The notes beneath the pieces were generated by a model that worked only from the letters and a program-made list of their open reading frames with translations, searched no databases and had not been told where the DNA came from. A stretch of 16,050 nucleotides of DNA, from assembly GCA_946478675.1 (NCBI GenBank), contig CAMLEF010000066.1, positions 1 to 16,050 on the forward strand, given 5' to 3'. How positions within the stretch are numbered: the first letter of the stretch is position 1; the number at the start of each line of letters is the position of its first letter. The position numbers were made by a program, and so were the translations under genes. The stretch is from an uncultured Flavobacteriales bacterium (GTDB taxonomy: Bacteria > Bacteroidota > Bacteroidia > Palsa-965). This document shows positions 1 through 8,545 of this stretch, in pieces.

Positions 1-1074
1 ATCGTAATGGATCTTCGCCATGATGCGCTCGGTTTGCTGCGGGTCGTAGCCCATTACCATCTGGTCTTTCAATCCGAGGTAATGCACGCAGAAATAGAAA
101 CCGGCGATCACGTACGGGCCGAACGGCGTAAGCGGAATGTCGAAGTTGCTGCCGGAAATATTGAAGACCGTGTTCGGCATGTATTCGGCGCCGTGCGAAA
201 TATTTTTCATCGCGAGATAATACTGCGCAGCGTACAGTCGCGACGACATGCGCGGGTCCGACATGCAGAGCAATCCTGCGAGCGGCTTCTGCGCTTCGGC
301 CTGCTTCATCAGCACTTCGTTGTTCGTGCGCTGGTTCTGGCTTTGCTTGCGGATGTAGGTCTGCACCTGGTCCCACCACGGCGCAACAGGATCACCACCG
401 TCGACGCGGATGAGCGCGTGGATCGAATAATCCTGGATGCCGGCGGTAACGCTGATGTCGAGCGTCTTTAATTCCGGATCGGTTTTGATGACGCGCTCGA
501 GCTCCGTGCGCTGGTTGCGCGGATGCGTGCGCAGCAGGTCGATGCTTTTGATCCAGTCGCCCGCGAGATAACCGTCGTGGTTGTAAACGTTGCGGAGCAG
601 GCGACGGATCTTGTTGTCGTCGTCGATCTTCACGAGCTCGCCTTTGATCATCACTTCGGGTTTCTCATCGAGCAGCAGCTGTTCCAGCTCGATGCCCAGC
701 GATGACGCTTTGAGCATACCGCAGTTCAGCGGCGAACCTTCGACGATGTGAAGGTCGTGCACGTGCGAGATGTATTCTTTACTCGAGTCTTCCGTCAGGT
801 GACCGTGACTCTGGATGTGCACGAAGAAACGAACGGGCCGGTTCACATCGTGGCTCTGGCGCAATTCCTGTTCGATCGTACGCTTGATGTCCATGATGAC
901 ATCCGGCGTGACGAAAGAACCCGCAGCGCGGATCGTGTGATAATCGACGTCGATTCCTTTTGCGCGCCATTCCGCGGAAACATGGCGGACAGCGTCGAGA
1001 TGAATCTGGGAAAGGTCGCGGGCATCGGCGCAACCGAGCAGGATGTGCACTTCGTGTGCGTGTGTGTGCGGCAT
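1..1074 (-). CDS. Divergent beta-carbonic-anhydrase-like protein (partial, C-terminus outside window)
   Basis: An open frame runs without a stop from an ATG at 1074 down to base 1, giving 358 codons; the C-terminus lies outside the window. The first 130 residues look like a beta-carbonic anhydrase core. GCADAR at residues 14-19 matches the family's CxDxR (zinc Cys15, Asp17-Arg19 dyad). IRAAGSFVTPDV at 48-59 resembles the family's RNAGxxVTDDV segment. A strand ending in QSHGHL (His90, His92) sits where the family has its HxxC motif. The second zinc Cys is not at HxxC; NCGML (Cys118) 26 residues later is a possible substitute. The start is His-rich (MPHTHAHEVH) and there is no signal peptide, so the protein is probably cytoplasmic. 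The region from about 130 to 358 is not recognised. Enzyme activity is inference; it could be a non-catalytic relative. It is divergent from the operon at 1307. Confidence 0.6.
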   Translation of the reverse strand, partial: MPHTHAHEVHILLGCADARDLSQIHLDAVRHVSAEWRAKGIDVDYHTIRAAGSFVTPDVIMDIKRTIEQELRQSHDVNRPVRFFVHIQSHGHLTEDSSKEYISHVHDLHIVEGSPLNCGMLKASSLGIELEQLLLDEKPEVMIKGELVKIDDDNKIRRLLRNVYNHDGYLAGDWIKSIDLLRTHPRNQRTELERVIKTDPELKTLDISVTAGIQDYSIHALIRVDGGDPVAPWWDQVQTYIRKQSQNQRTNNEVLMKQAEAQKPLAGLLCMSDPRMSSRLYAAQYYLAMKNISHGAEYMPNTVFNISGSNFDIPLTPFGPYVIAGFYFCVHYLGLKDQMVMGYDPQQTERIMAKIHYD

Positions 1075-1306
1075 ACGTGGTGAAATTACGAAACGATTAA
1101 TTACGTGGTTCGCTTCCTTCCGGAAACGGCAGCAACAGATCGTGAGCGGACGTTCTTTGCTGCGTGGAGCGCACAAAAATACAAAGGAATTTATTGTGGA
1201 AAATTTTGCCCGGTGAGGAAATTAATTCACGCACGATCCACACCAAAGAATTTCCATCAAAGAAGTTTCGTGTTGCGACAAGGGGTTTCACGGCATCGCG
1301 CTGCTG
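1075..1306. promoter_or_regulatory. Divergent intergenic region, probable promoters both ways
   Basis: This 232-base spacer separates the leftward carbonic-anhydrase-like gene from the rightward T9SS operon, so both must be transcribed from here or nearby (inference). It is more AT-rich than the genes around it, mostly between 1174 and 1265. On the minus strand TATTTTTG at 1181-1174 matches the Bacteroidota -7 consensus TAnnTTTG, about 95 bases before the ATG at 1074. No TTTG -33 box is seen at the usual spacing, so the exact site is weak. No convincing plus-strand -7/-33 pair was found. Two direct copies of CAAAGAA occur at 1244-1250 and 1258-1264; their role is unknown. Confidence 0.35.
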
Positions 1307-4300
1307 GTGTGGTTTTTGTCTTCTTTTCGCAGAACTGTTTCGTGCGGCATGCTTCATTCTACGTCCTGCTGTATTTCTTTCTCATGGCCTTGCTTTGCAG
1401 GGCTGTTCCTGTTATGCTTTTCTGCAACGCAACTAAAAGCGCAGCCATCGTGGGACTGGGCTGTGGGCGAAGGCGCGGGCAGCGAGCAGGAAGGCAACGC
1501 GGTGGCAACGGATGAAAATGCGAATGCGTACGTCACCGGCTTTATTAAAAACAACGTCAGCTTCGGCAGCTATAATGTCAATGCCGTAGGCGGCGAAGAT
1601 ATTTTCATCTGCAAATACAATTCGTCGGCCGTCGTGCAATGGGCCATCGGCGCAGGAGGCAATAACGACGATGAAGGCGAAAGCATTGCCGTCGATTCTG
1701 CAGGCAACGTTTACATCACCGGGTTTTTCATGGGCACTGCAACGTTCTTCGGTTCGCCGAACATCGTGCTGACGTCGTACGGCGCAAAAGATATTTTCAT
1801 TGCGAAATATTCTGCCGCGGGAGTTTTGCAGTGGGCAAAAAAAGCAGGAAGCAACGGCGACGATATCGGCTACGGCATCTGCACGGATGGAACCAACGTT
1901 TATATCACCGGCGGATTCAGGGGCACAGCCACGTTCGGTTCACTTTCGCTGACGACAGCCGGGGCGGAAGATATTTTTATCGCGGCTTACAGTGCTTCCA
2001 GCGGAACGGAAGTGTGGGCGCGGCGCGGCGGCGGAACTCCGAATGACGAAGGACACGGCATTGCTGTCGACAACAGCGGCGTTTATGTCACCGGTTATTT
2101 CGGCAATGGCAGTTGTTCTTTTCAAAATCAAACCGGGACATTGACAAGCAATGGCGGCGAAGATATTTTTCTCGTCAAATACGATCTCAGCGGCAGCGGC
2201 CAATGGATACGGCGCTCAGGCAGCAGCGGGAACGATCGCGGAAACGGCGTCAGCACGAACGGAACGCTTCTTGGGCTCGCCGGTTATTTCGGCAACACGA
2301 TCAGCTTCTATAACAGCAGCGGTCCTGCAGTTGCGACGCTGAACAACGCGGCTGTCGAAGATGCACTCGTGGCCTGCTACAATGCATCGAACGGAAATTA
2401 CAGCTGGGCCATTTCAGAAAACGGAAGCGGCACCGATCGCGCGACAGGAATTGCCGTGACTTCCGACGGCTACTTTTTTACGGCGGGATATTACCAGGGC
2501 ACACTACCCTTCGGCAGCGGTCCGTCCGTCACGTCGAGCCAGCAGGATCCTTATGTGACGGCTTACGATGCTACCGGAATTTTTTTGTGGGGCAAGCGCG
2601 CCTACAGCAGCGACAACAACAATGACCTCGCCATGGGCATTGCGGCCGTCGATCGTACAGTGCAATATGTTGCCGGTTATTATCAATCGACGCCGCTGTG
2701 GTTTGATTTCAACCAGATTTCTTCTTCGAGCAACAACGATATTTTCACCGCGCGTCTCGAATGCATGATCACGCTGGCGAATGCGGGACCGGATCAGAAC
2801 CTCTGCTCGTCGTCTGCAACACTAGCCGGCAACCAGGCCGTTTACGGAACAGGAACCTGGTCGCTGATCTCAGGAACCGGAACGATCCTTTCTCCAACTT
2901 CGCGCAATTCCGTAGTGACGGGTTTATCGCCGGGCAATAATATTTTCCAGTGGACCATTTCCACCACGACCTGCGGCTCGACTGCCGACACGGTGATCAT
3001 TCACGTCGATGCCAACCCGACGACGGCGAATGCAGGAACGGATCAGCAGCTTTGTGTTTCTTCCGCGGTGCTGAATGCGAATCCCGTGGTCACCGGCAGC
3101 GGAAGCTGGGCGCTGGTTTCCGGAACAGGAACGATCGCATCCCCGAATACAGCGTCGAGCAACATCAGCAATTTGTCGGTCGGCGCAAATGTTTTTCAAT
3201 GGACCACCAGCAACGGCGTTTGTCCGTCTTCCATCGACAGTGTAACGATTTACGTGGATGCAATGCCGACTCCCGCGAACGCCGGTAATGACCAGACGAT
3301 CTGCAGCTCTTCCGCAACGTTGTCCGGGAATACCATCAGCACCGGTGCAGGCAGCTGGTCGTTGGTTTCCGGAAGCGGAACAATTTCTTCGCCTTCTTCT
3401 CCGAACGCATCGATCAGCAACCTCGGCATCGGCGCCAACGTTTTTCAATGGACGAGCAGCAATGGCGCTTGTCCTTCTTCTTCCGACAGCGTGACGGTGT
3501 TCGTCGATGCAAATCCTTCTCCTGCTGTCGCCGGTCCGGATCAAACGATTTGTTCTGCGATCACGTTGCTTGCTGCGGATACGCTGATGACCGGCAGCGG
3601 CCAATGGTCGTTGATTTCCGGCACGGGAAATTTTTCGAATGCCAATGCGATCACCACGAACGTCAGCGGACTATCGTCGGGCGCCAATACATTTCAATGG
3701 ACCTGCACGAACGGCGTTTGCCCGGTGTCCGCGGATACGATCACGATTTTTGTCGATGACAATCCGACACCTGCGAATGCGGGAGCCGATCAGCTGATCT
3801 GTTCTTCTTCCGCCACCTTCTCCGGCAACACGATCACAACCGGCATCGGCTTGTGGACGCTGCTCTCGGGCACAGGAATTATTTTATCGCCGAATTCACC
3901 AACTGCGAACGTCAGCAATCTTTCCGTCGGCCCGAATATTTTTCTCTGGACGATCATCAACGGCGTTTGCCCTGCATCGATCGATACCGTCAAAATCCAG
4001 GTGGATGCAAATCCCACAACGGCATTTGCAGGGCCCGATCAACAGCTCTGCGCTTCTTCGGCGACTGTAAGCGCCAATCTTCCGCTGATCGGCACCGGGC
4101 AATGGTCGCTGCTGTCCGGTTCCGCTACGATCGTTTCGCCGAATGCGGTAACAACGAACGTCACGAATCTTTCGCCGGGCGTTTCCGTGCTGCAATGGAC
4201 GATTACGAATGGCGTTTGTCCTTCCTCTTCCGATCAGCTGACAATACAAGTCGATGCGATGCCCGATGCAGCGAACGCAGGAGTCGATCATCTTGTTTGT

Positions 4301-5275
4301 GAAACGAATGATACGCTCAGCGCAAACATCCCGGTAACCGGAACCGGAAATTGGTTCACGATCGGCACGACAGCGGTGCTCGGCAATCCGAATGATGCTG
4401 CGTCGACGGTGAGCAATCTCGTGAGCGGAAGCAATTTTTTCGAGTGGGTGATCACGAACGGCGTGTGTCCTTCTTCGCATGATACGATTGAAATTTTTTA
4501 CACGCCTGCGCCTTCACCAGCAGTTGCGGGAGCAGATATCGCCGTGTGCGGAACTGTTGCCACGCTGTCGGCACAAGCGCCGGCGATCGGGCAGGGGCAC
4601 TGGACGAATCTTTCCGGCACCGGAACATTTATCGATTCCACTTCAGCGACCACGGCAGTGACGAACCTGGCGGACGGCGATTTTTATTTCACGTGGACGA
4701 CGACGAACAGCTATTGCACGTCAACGCCGGATACGGTGATGGTCGCTGCATTTTCTCCGCCGTCGATCGCTGTTGCAGGAACCGATCAGCTGCTGCACAC
4801 GCCGTTTGCGCAGCTCGACGGAAATCTTCTCTATACCGGAACAGGAACGTGGCTGGTGCTTGCCGGCAACGGCGTTCCGGAAAACCCGCACGATCCGCAT
4901 ACGAGAGTTGAAAATCTTTCTGTGGGAACGAACGTGCTGGTATGGCAGGCTTCGAACGGCGTATGTCCGACGAATGCTGATACGGTTGTTATCGTGCGGG
5001 AATCGTTGATCATTCCTTCCGGTTTTTCTCCGAACGGTGATAACACGAACGATCGTTTTGAAATCAACGGCCTGCTCGAATACAACGGCGTGTCGCTGGA
5101 AGTTTTCAATCGCTGGGGCAACCGCGTCTATCGTTCCGATGATTACCGCAACGACTGGAACGGAACCGGCTCGCAAGGCGAAATGCTGCCCGACGACATT
5201 TATTATTTCCTGCTCGATGTTCCCGGCGATCAAACCTATACCGGCTACATCGCCATTAAACGTACGCTGCAATGA
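1307..5275 (+). CDS. T9SS type B secreted protein: 7-bladed SBBP propeller, nine 83-aa Ig/PKD-like repeats, CHU_C-type C-terminal domain
   Basis: This 1322-residue protein is probably exported to the cell surface by the type IX secretion system. The Sec signal peptide ends near LKAQ (residue 46). An alternative ATG at 1349 would give a shorter signal; 1307 was kept because it supplies the basic RR before the hydrophobic stretch. Residues about 48-490 hold seven propeller blades of the SBBP type, each with a phrase like GNVYITGFF and most with EDIFIxKY. Residues 491-1235 hold nine tandem domains with an exact 83-residue period. They begin AxAGxDQ and carry Cys at domain positions 10 and 66, which could form a disulfide. 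Residues 1236-1322 are the type B sorting domain (IPSGFSPNGD, FNRWGNRVY, DDIYYF). It is the first gene of an operon, and its stop overlaps the start of the next gene (ATGA). An adhesin or other surface role is inferred; the ligand is unknown. Confidence 0.9.
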   Translation: MWFLSSFRRTVSCGMLHSTSCCISFSWPCFAGLFLLCFSATQLKAQPSWDWAVGEGAGSEQEGNAVATDENANAYVTGFIKNNVSFGSYNVNAVGGEDIFICKYNSSAVVQWAIGAGGNNDDEGESIAVDSAGNVYITGFFMGTATFFGSPNIVLTSYGAKDIFIAKYSAAGVLQWAKKAGSNGDDIGYGICTDGTNVYITGGFRGTATFGSLSLTTAGAEDIFIAAYSASSGTEVWARRGGGTPNDEGHGIAVDNSGVYVTGYFGNGSCSFQNQTGTLTSNGGEDIFLVKYDLSGSGQWIRRSGSSGNDRGNGVSTNGTLLGLAGYFGNTISFYNSSGPAVATLNNAAVEDALVACYNASNGNYSWAISENGSGTDRATGIAVTSDGYFFTAGYYQGTLPFGSGPSVTSSQQDPYVTAYDATGIFLWGKRAYSSDNNNDLAMGIAAVDRTVQYVAGYYQSTPLWFDFNQISSSSNNDIFTARLECMITLANAGPDQNLCSSSATLAGNQAVYGTGTWSLISGTGTILSPTSRNSVVTGLSPGNNIFQWTISTTTCGSTADTVIIHVDANPTTANAGTDQQLCVSSAVLNANPVVTGSGSWALVSGTGTIASPNTASSNISNLSVGANVFQWTTSNGVCPSSIDSVTIYVDAMPTPANAGNDQTICSSSATLSGNTISTGAGSWSLVSGSGTISSPSSPNASISNLGIGANVFQWTSSNGACPSSSDSVTVFVDANPSPAVAGPDQTICSAITLLAADTLMTGSGQWSLISGTGNFSNANAITTNVSGLSSGANTFQWTCTNGVCPVSADTITIFVDDNPTPANAGADQLICSSSATFSGNTITTGIGLWTLLSGTGIILSPNSPTANVSNLSVGPNIFLWTIINGVCPASIDTVKIQVDANPTTAFAGPDQQLCASSATVSANLPLIGTGQWSLLSGSATIVSPNAVTTNVTNLSPGVSVLQWTITNGVCPSSSDQLTIQVDAMPDAANAGVDHLVCETNDTLSANIPVTGTGNWFTIGTTAVLGNPNDAASTVSNLVSGSNFFEWVITNGVCPSSHDTIEIFYTPAPSPAVAGADIAVCGTVATLSAQAPAIGQGHWTNLSGTGTFIDSTSATTAVTNLADGDFYFTWTTTNSYCTSTPDTVMVAAFSPPSIAVAGTDQLLHTPFAQLDGNLLYTGTGTWLVLAGNGVPENPHDPHTRVENLSVGTNVLVWQASNGVCPTNADTVVIVRESLIIPSGFSPNGDNTNDRFEINGLLEYNGVSLEVFNRWGNRVYRSDDYRNDWNGTGSQGEMLPDDIYYFLLDVPGDQTYTGYIAIKRTLQ
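2777..5017 (+). repeat. Nine tandem 249-bp coding repeats (83-aa Ig/PKD-like domains)
   Basis: Repeat starts fall exactly 249 bases apart, from 2777 (unit 1) through 3026 (unit 2) to 4769 (unit 9). There is no insertion or deletion across nine units, although the amino acids have diverged considerably. Each unit reads AxAGxDQxxC, then a GTGxW strand, then SNLSxGxNxFxWT and NGVCPSSxDTVxI. Unit 9 keeps the second Cys but has His in place of the first. Unit 4 has an extra Cys at position 61. Units 2 and 3 are among the most alike at the DNA level; units 7-9 are the most degenerate. The constant length suggests rigid stacked domains forming a stalk (inference). Confidence 0.9.
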
Positions 5276-6159
5276 AAAAACTGCTCACGCTGCTTTGCTG
5301 CTGTTCGATGTTGCCGCTGCTGTCGCAATTCAATCCGTTGCGCAGCCAGTACATGTCCGATTGGTTATCGGTGAACCCGGCTTACGCTGGCGACGCCGGT
5401 GCATTGCGCGCGACTGCTTCTTACCGCCGTCAATGGATGGGATTCAAAGGAGCGCCGGAAACATTTTCATTCGACCTGCACACACCGCTGCGCAATCCGC
5501 ATTTCAACGCGGGCATTCTCGCTTCGCAGGATAACATCGCAGTGCTGCATCGCACGACGGTAGCGCTGGTATATGCGTACCGTTTTCATTTGCCGCATTT
5601 TTCATTTGCCGCCGGCGTAAGTCCGGGTGTGATGCTCGATCGCAACAACTGGAACGAGATCGTTACCACCGATCCCGGTGATGCGGCTTTCGAAGGCGTG
5701 ATGCAGCGCCGTGTTTCGTATCTCGCAGCGTTCGGTTTGCATGCGAGCGGCGATCGCTTTTTCTTCGGCGTCAGCAGCTGGGCGATGTTCCCGAAAGAAT
5801 TTTCTCCGTCGATGAAACAGCAGCCGTGGATGGCGTATGCCGGTTATCGTTTCGGCAGAACGGAAAATATTACGGTAACGCCGTCGGTGCTCGGTCGCAT
5901 GATTCCCGGCGGTGAATGGCAGCTCGACGCGAATGTGCTGGTTTATTTCCAGGGCCGCATCGGAGCAGGCGTGTCGTACCGGATGAACGATGCGGTGGCC
6001 GGCATTATCGACGTGCGCGTGAACGAACAATTTCACTTCGGCTATTCCTACGATCTCTCCGTCTCGCGCCTCGAAGGTTACAATTCCGGTACGCACGAAG
6101 TTTCGCTGCGTTACGATTTCAGCTACACTATTCACACGCCAAGTCCGCGCAATTTATGA
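5272..6159 (+). CDS. PorP/SprF-family type IX secretion membrane protein
   Basis: The protein has 295 residues and a signal peptide (MKKLLTLLCCC... to about residue 18). It shows the PorP/SprF hallmarks: QYMSDWLSVNPAYAG near residues 26-40, then RRQWMGFKGAPETFSFD. The rest alternates like an outer-membrane beta-barrel and ends in aromatic-rich strands. In Flavobacterium, type B T9SS cargo needs a cognate SprF-like protein, often encoded next door (established for SprB/SprF). Here the ATG at 5272 overlaps the TGA of the cargo gene by four bases (ATGA), and the gene ends in another ATGA overlap with the next gene. It is therefore likely the dedicated outer-membrane partner for the 1322-residue protein. 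It is one of a large paralogous family, so it is not called PorP itself. Confidence 0.9.
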   Translation: MKKLLTLLCCCSMLPLLSQFNPLRSQYMSDWLSVNPAYAGDAGALRATASYRRQWMGFKGAPETFSFDLHTPLRNPHFNAGILASQDNIAVLHRTTVALVYAYRFHLPHFSFAAGVSPGVMLDRNNWNEIVTTDPGDAAFEGVMQRRVSYLAAFGLHASGDRFFFGVSSWAMFPKEFSPSMKQQPWMAYAGYRFGRTENITVTPSVLGRMIPGGEWQLDANVLVYFQGRIGAGVSYRMNDAVAGIIDVRVNEQFHFGYSYDLSVSRLEGYNSGTHEVSLRYDFSYTIHTPSPRNL

Positions 6160-7580
6160 TGCGAAAATTTCTTCCGCTCGTTTTGTTGCTGCCACTCTGC
6201 GGAGCGGGACAGGTAAGCTGCGTTTCGCCGGGAATGCTTTTCTGCGATACGAATTGCACGACGTGGATCCGTTTGCCGGGTAATTCCGATGCCTCGGATT
6301 TCAGCGTGTCGTCGTACGGAAAAGGATTTGTGTTCACTTCTTCGCGGAATTCGGATTTCGCTGTGCAGCATCATTCTGCCGATCCGCAGGCGCCGCTGCT
6401 CGACCTTTATTATTTCGAGAAAAAAGATTCGCTTTCTTTCACGCATCCGCATCCGCTCTCGCCGCTGAATTCGAAATACAACGACGGTCCCGCCTGCTTT
6501 TCTTCCGACGGCAACGAAGTGATCTGCACGCGCAGTAATGCAGCGACGGGAACATTGCAATTGTTTTGCAGCCGGCAGCACAATGGAAAATGGTCGGAGC
6601 CGGAGCTGCTTTCCTTCTGCAAAACGGGAAACAATTACGTGCATCCTGCGTTCGCCGGCGACAGCCTGCTGTTCTTCGCTTCCGATCAGCCCGGCGGTTC
6701 TGGAAAGATGGATCTCTGGTATGCGAAGCGAAACGGCGAAGGATGGGCTGCTCCGGTGAATGCCGGTAATAAAATCAACAGCAGCGCCAACGACGAATTT
6801 CCGTTTTGCTCGGCGTTCGGCAATCTCTACTTCAGCAGTGATCGTCCCGGCAGCCAGTCGCTCGACGTGTACGTGCTGCACCTGCGCGACAGCCTCTGGT
6901 GTGCTCCGGCAAAGTTGGGCGAGCCGTTGAATTCGACAGCGGATGATTTCGGTTTCTGGTGCTCCAAGGAAGAAGACGAAGGTTTTATTTCTTCCAACCG
7001 TGAGAAGGCCAATGACGATTTGTATTACTTCCGTTTGAAATGGCCTTCCGCAACGGCAGCCGACACGCTGAAAAAAGCAGAGCTCTGCTACACTTTTTTC
7101 GAAACGGCTTCGATGACGACCTGGGATACGGTAGCGCTCGCTTATGAATGGTCGTTCAGCGATGGCGAAAAAGCGCGCGGCCTCGAAGTGAAAAAATGTT
7201 TCGACACACTCGGCGTTTATCACGTCGACCTGAATATCGTTGACGCAAGTTCCGGCGAAATATTTACCACCGAAGTCAGCTACGAGCTCGATATTTCACA
7301 ACCGAACTTCATCGATATGATTCTTCCCGATAGCGTCAACGCTGGCGAGCCGTTGAAGGTAGATGCGCTGCATTGTACTGCCGCGGAAGGCTGGACGGTG
7401 ACGCCGGTGTGCGTGGATTTCAACGACGGTTATCGCTCGGGAGGAGGAACGGCGTCGCATGTGTATCGTCGCGCAGGAAATTATTCGCCCTCCGTTTTAT
7501 TTCTCGTGAAAAACAATGCGGCAGGAACCGTGGAGTACCGCCGTGTCATCAAAACGTTACAGGTAACACAACCCTTATGA
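6156..7580 (+). CDS. Exported PD40 beta-propeller protein with two PKD-like domains
   Basis: The 474-residue protein starts at the ATG at 6156 (MMRKFLP), which overlaps the previous stop. The second ATG at 6159 is equally possible. The frame is open further upstream, but that part lies over the SprF-like gene and is not a credible N-terminus. A signal peptide ends near GAGQ (residue 19); LPLC is a poor lipobox. Residues about 50-295 contain PD40/TolB-type blades with FTSSR, CFSSDG, FFASDQPGGSGKMDLW, YFSSDRPG and FISSNRE motifs. Two PKD-like folds follow: about 320-380 (EWSFSDGE) and 390-470 (VDFNDGYRSGG). The propeller resembles that of the T9SS protein PorE, but there is no TPR segment before it and no OmpA peptidoglycan-binding domain after it. 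It is coupled on both sides by ATGA overlaps. Its function is unknown; a periplasmic or surface accessory to the T9SS module is inferred. Confidence 0.8.
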   Translation: MMRKFLPLVLLLPLCGAGQVSCVSPGMLFCDTNCTTWIRLPGNSDASDFSVSSYGKGFVFTSSRNSDFAVQHHSADPQAPLLDLYYFEKKDSLSFTHPHPLSPLNSKYNDGPACFSSDGNEVICTRSNAATGTLQLFCSRQHNGKWSEPELLSFCKTGNNYVHPAFAGDSLLFFASDQPGGSGKMDLWYAKRNGEGWAAPVNAGNKINSSANDEFPFCSAFGNLYFSSDRPGSQSLDVYVLHLRDSLWCAPAKLGEPLNSTADDFGFWCSKEEDEGFISSNREKANDDLYYFRLKWPSATAADTLKKAELCYTFFETASMTTWDTVALAYEWSFSDGEKARGLEVKKCFDTLGVYHVDLNIVDASSGEIFTTEVSYELDISQPNFIDMILPDSVNAGEPLKVDALHCTAAEGWTVTPVCVDFNDGYRSGGGTASHVYRRAGNYSPSVLFLVKNNAAGTVEYRRVIKTLQVTQPL

Positions 7581-8536
7581 AGAAAACGATCATAGTACTG
7601 CTTTCTTTTTTTGCTTTCGTTGCAATGAACGCACAGCAGGCGCCGGCCACCGAGCAGGGATTTCCGTATCTCGTGACGTTCGGCAACAAGGCGGACAAAT
7701 CCTGGGGCGATGATGATTTCGTGCAAACGTTCTTCTTCGCCGTTCCGCAATCGTTCAACCAGCCGGTGTACATCCGCGTTTACGATCCCGATGCAGGAGG
7801 AACGATCGACGAAAACCGCGGCGGCTTTAATACGAAGACGCGCTTCACGGTATACGGCGGACCGGGCGCGCATTCCAATCCCGACGCACGCAAGCAGGAT
7901 CCGGTCGGCAATTTCCGCAGCGGCGTTCAGCTTGCTGCCAAAACATTCGGCAACGATGCGAATTACGACGGCAAGTGGTACACCTTCGGTCCGTTCAGCC
8001 CGATCGAAGGCGAATTGCAGCCCGAATTCGGCGGCTATCTTTTCAAGATCATCATCGAAGGTCTCGAAGGCGACGACGGCAATCTCTACAAAATGTTTTT
8101 GTCGTCGAAGAAAGAAGAGAACCTCGAAGTGGAAGGCGGCAATACGTTCACGTATGAATTTACGCTGCGCCTTCCCGACCAGGTCGGTTCCGTTTGTCAC
8201 CTGTACCCGTTCGTCACGAGCAACGTCGTCGCCGTCAAGACGAGCATTTTCGATTACGATAATGACGGCGTGATCCGCACGGTTTCCGTCGCGAAAAAAG
8301 GCGAGCTCTTCTTTCCGCGCGGCGATGGTCTCTGGGGCGATACGACGCATACGATCGTGCGCGAAGAATTCAATACGTCGCTGGATATCCAGTTCATCAA
8401 GAAGAACCCGGTGCGCAACAACAATATCGCCGTGTACATTACCAACCAGTACGGCGAGCTGCTTCCGTTTTACACCATTCCGATTGGTGGCGTTCCGCGT
8501 TACAAATACAGCATCGGTGTAAAGCCCGGAAAATAA
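7577..8536 (+). CDS. Secreted protein of unknown function
   Basis: The start at 7577 (MKKTIIVLLSFFAFVAMNAQ, a clear signal peptide cut after AQ) overlaps the previous TGA as ATGA. The mature protein is about 300 residues and predicted mostly beta. I do not recognise the family. Visible features are YIRVYDPDAGG at 65-75 followed by an acidic/Gly stretch (TIDENRGG), WYTFGPFSPIEGE at 134-146, and FDYDNDG at 225-231, which resembles a calcium-binding DxDxDG loop. The C-terminus is short and basic (IGVKPGK) with no T9SS sorting domain, so it is probably periplasmic or associated with the outer membrane. Nine bases separate it from the sensor gene. The tight operon position suggests it works with the T9SS cargo or feeds a signal to the sensor (inference). 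Confidence 0.75.
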   Translation: MKKTIIVLLSFFAFVAMNAQQAPATEQGFPYLVTFGNKADKSWGDDDFVQTFFFAVPQSFNQPVYIRVYDPDAGGTIDENRGGFNTKTRFTVYGGPGAHSNPDARKQDPVGNFRSGVQLAAKTFGNDANYDGKWYTFGPFSPIEGELQPEFGGYLFKIIIEGLEGDDGNLYKMFLSSKKEENLEVEGGNTFTYEFTLRLPDQVGSVCHLYPFVTSNVVAVKTSIFDYDNDGVIRTVSVAKKGELFFPRGDGLWGDTTHTIVREEFNTSLDIQFIKKNPVRNNNIAVYITNQYGELLPFYTIPIGGVPRYKYSIGVKPGK

Positions 8537-8545
8537 CCGACACGT

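Noticed and set aside
1..1083. Plus-strand open frames in the first kilobase
   Set aside because: They are short, overlap the continuous 358-codon minus-strand gene and show no motifs.
1097..1357. An 86-codon minus-strand open frame in the divergent spacer
   Set aside because: It overlaps the signal-peptide region of the T9SS cargo gene, has no family resemblance, and would leave no room for the promoters of either neighbour.
5916..6155. N-terminal extension of the PD40/PKD protein into the SprF-like gene
   Set aside because: The signal peptide begins at the Met at 6156; the upstream part is out-of-frame reading of the SprF-like barrel.
6132..7223. A 363-codon minus-strand open frame
   Set aside because: It is antisense to the PD40/PKD gene and rich in Arg/Glu with no start context or motifs.
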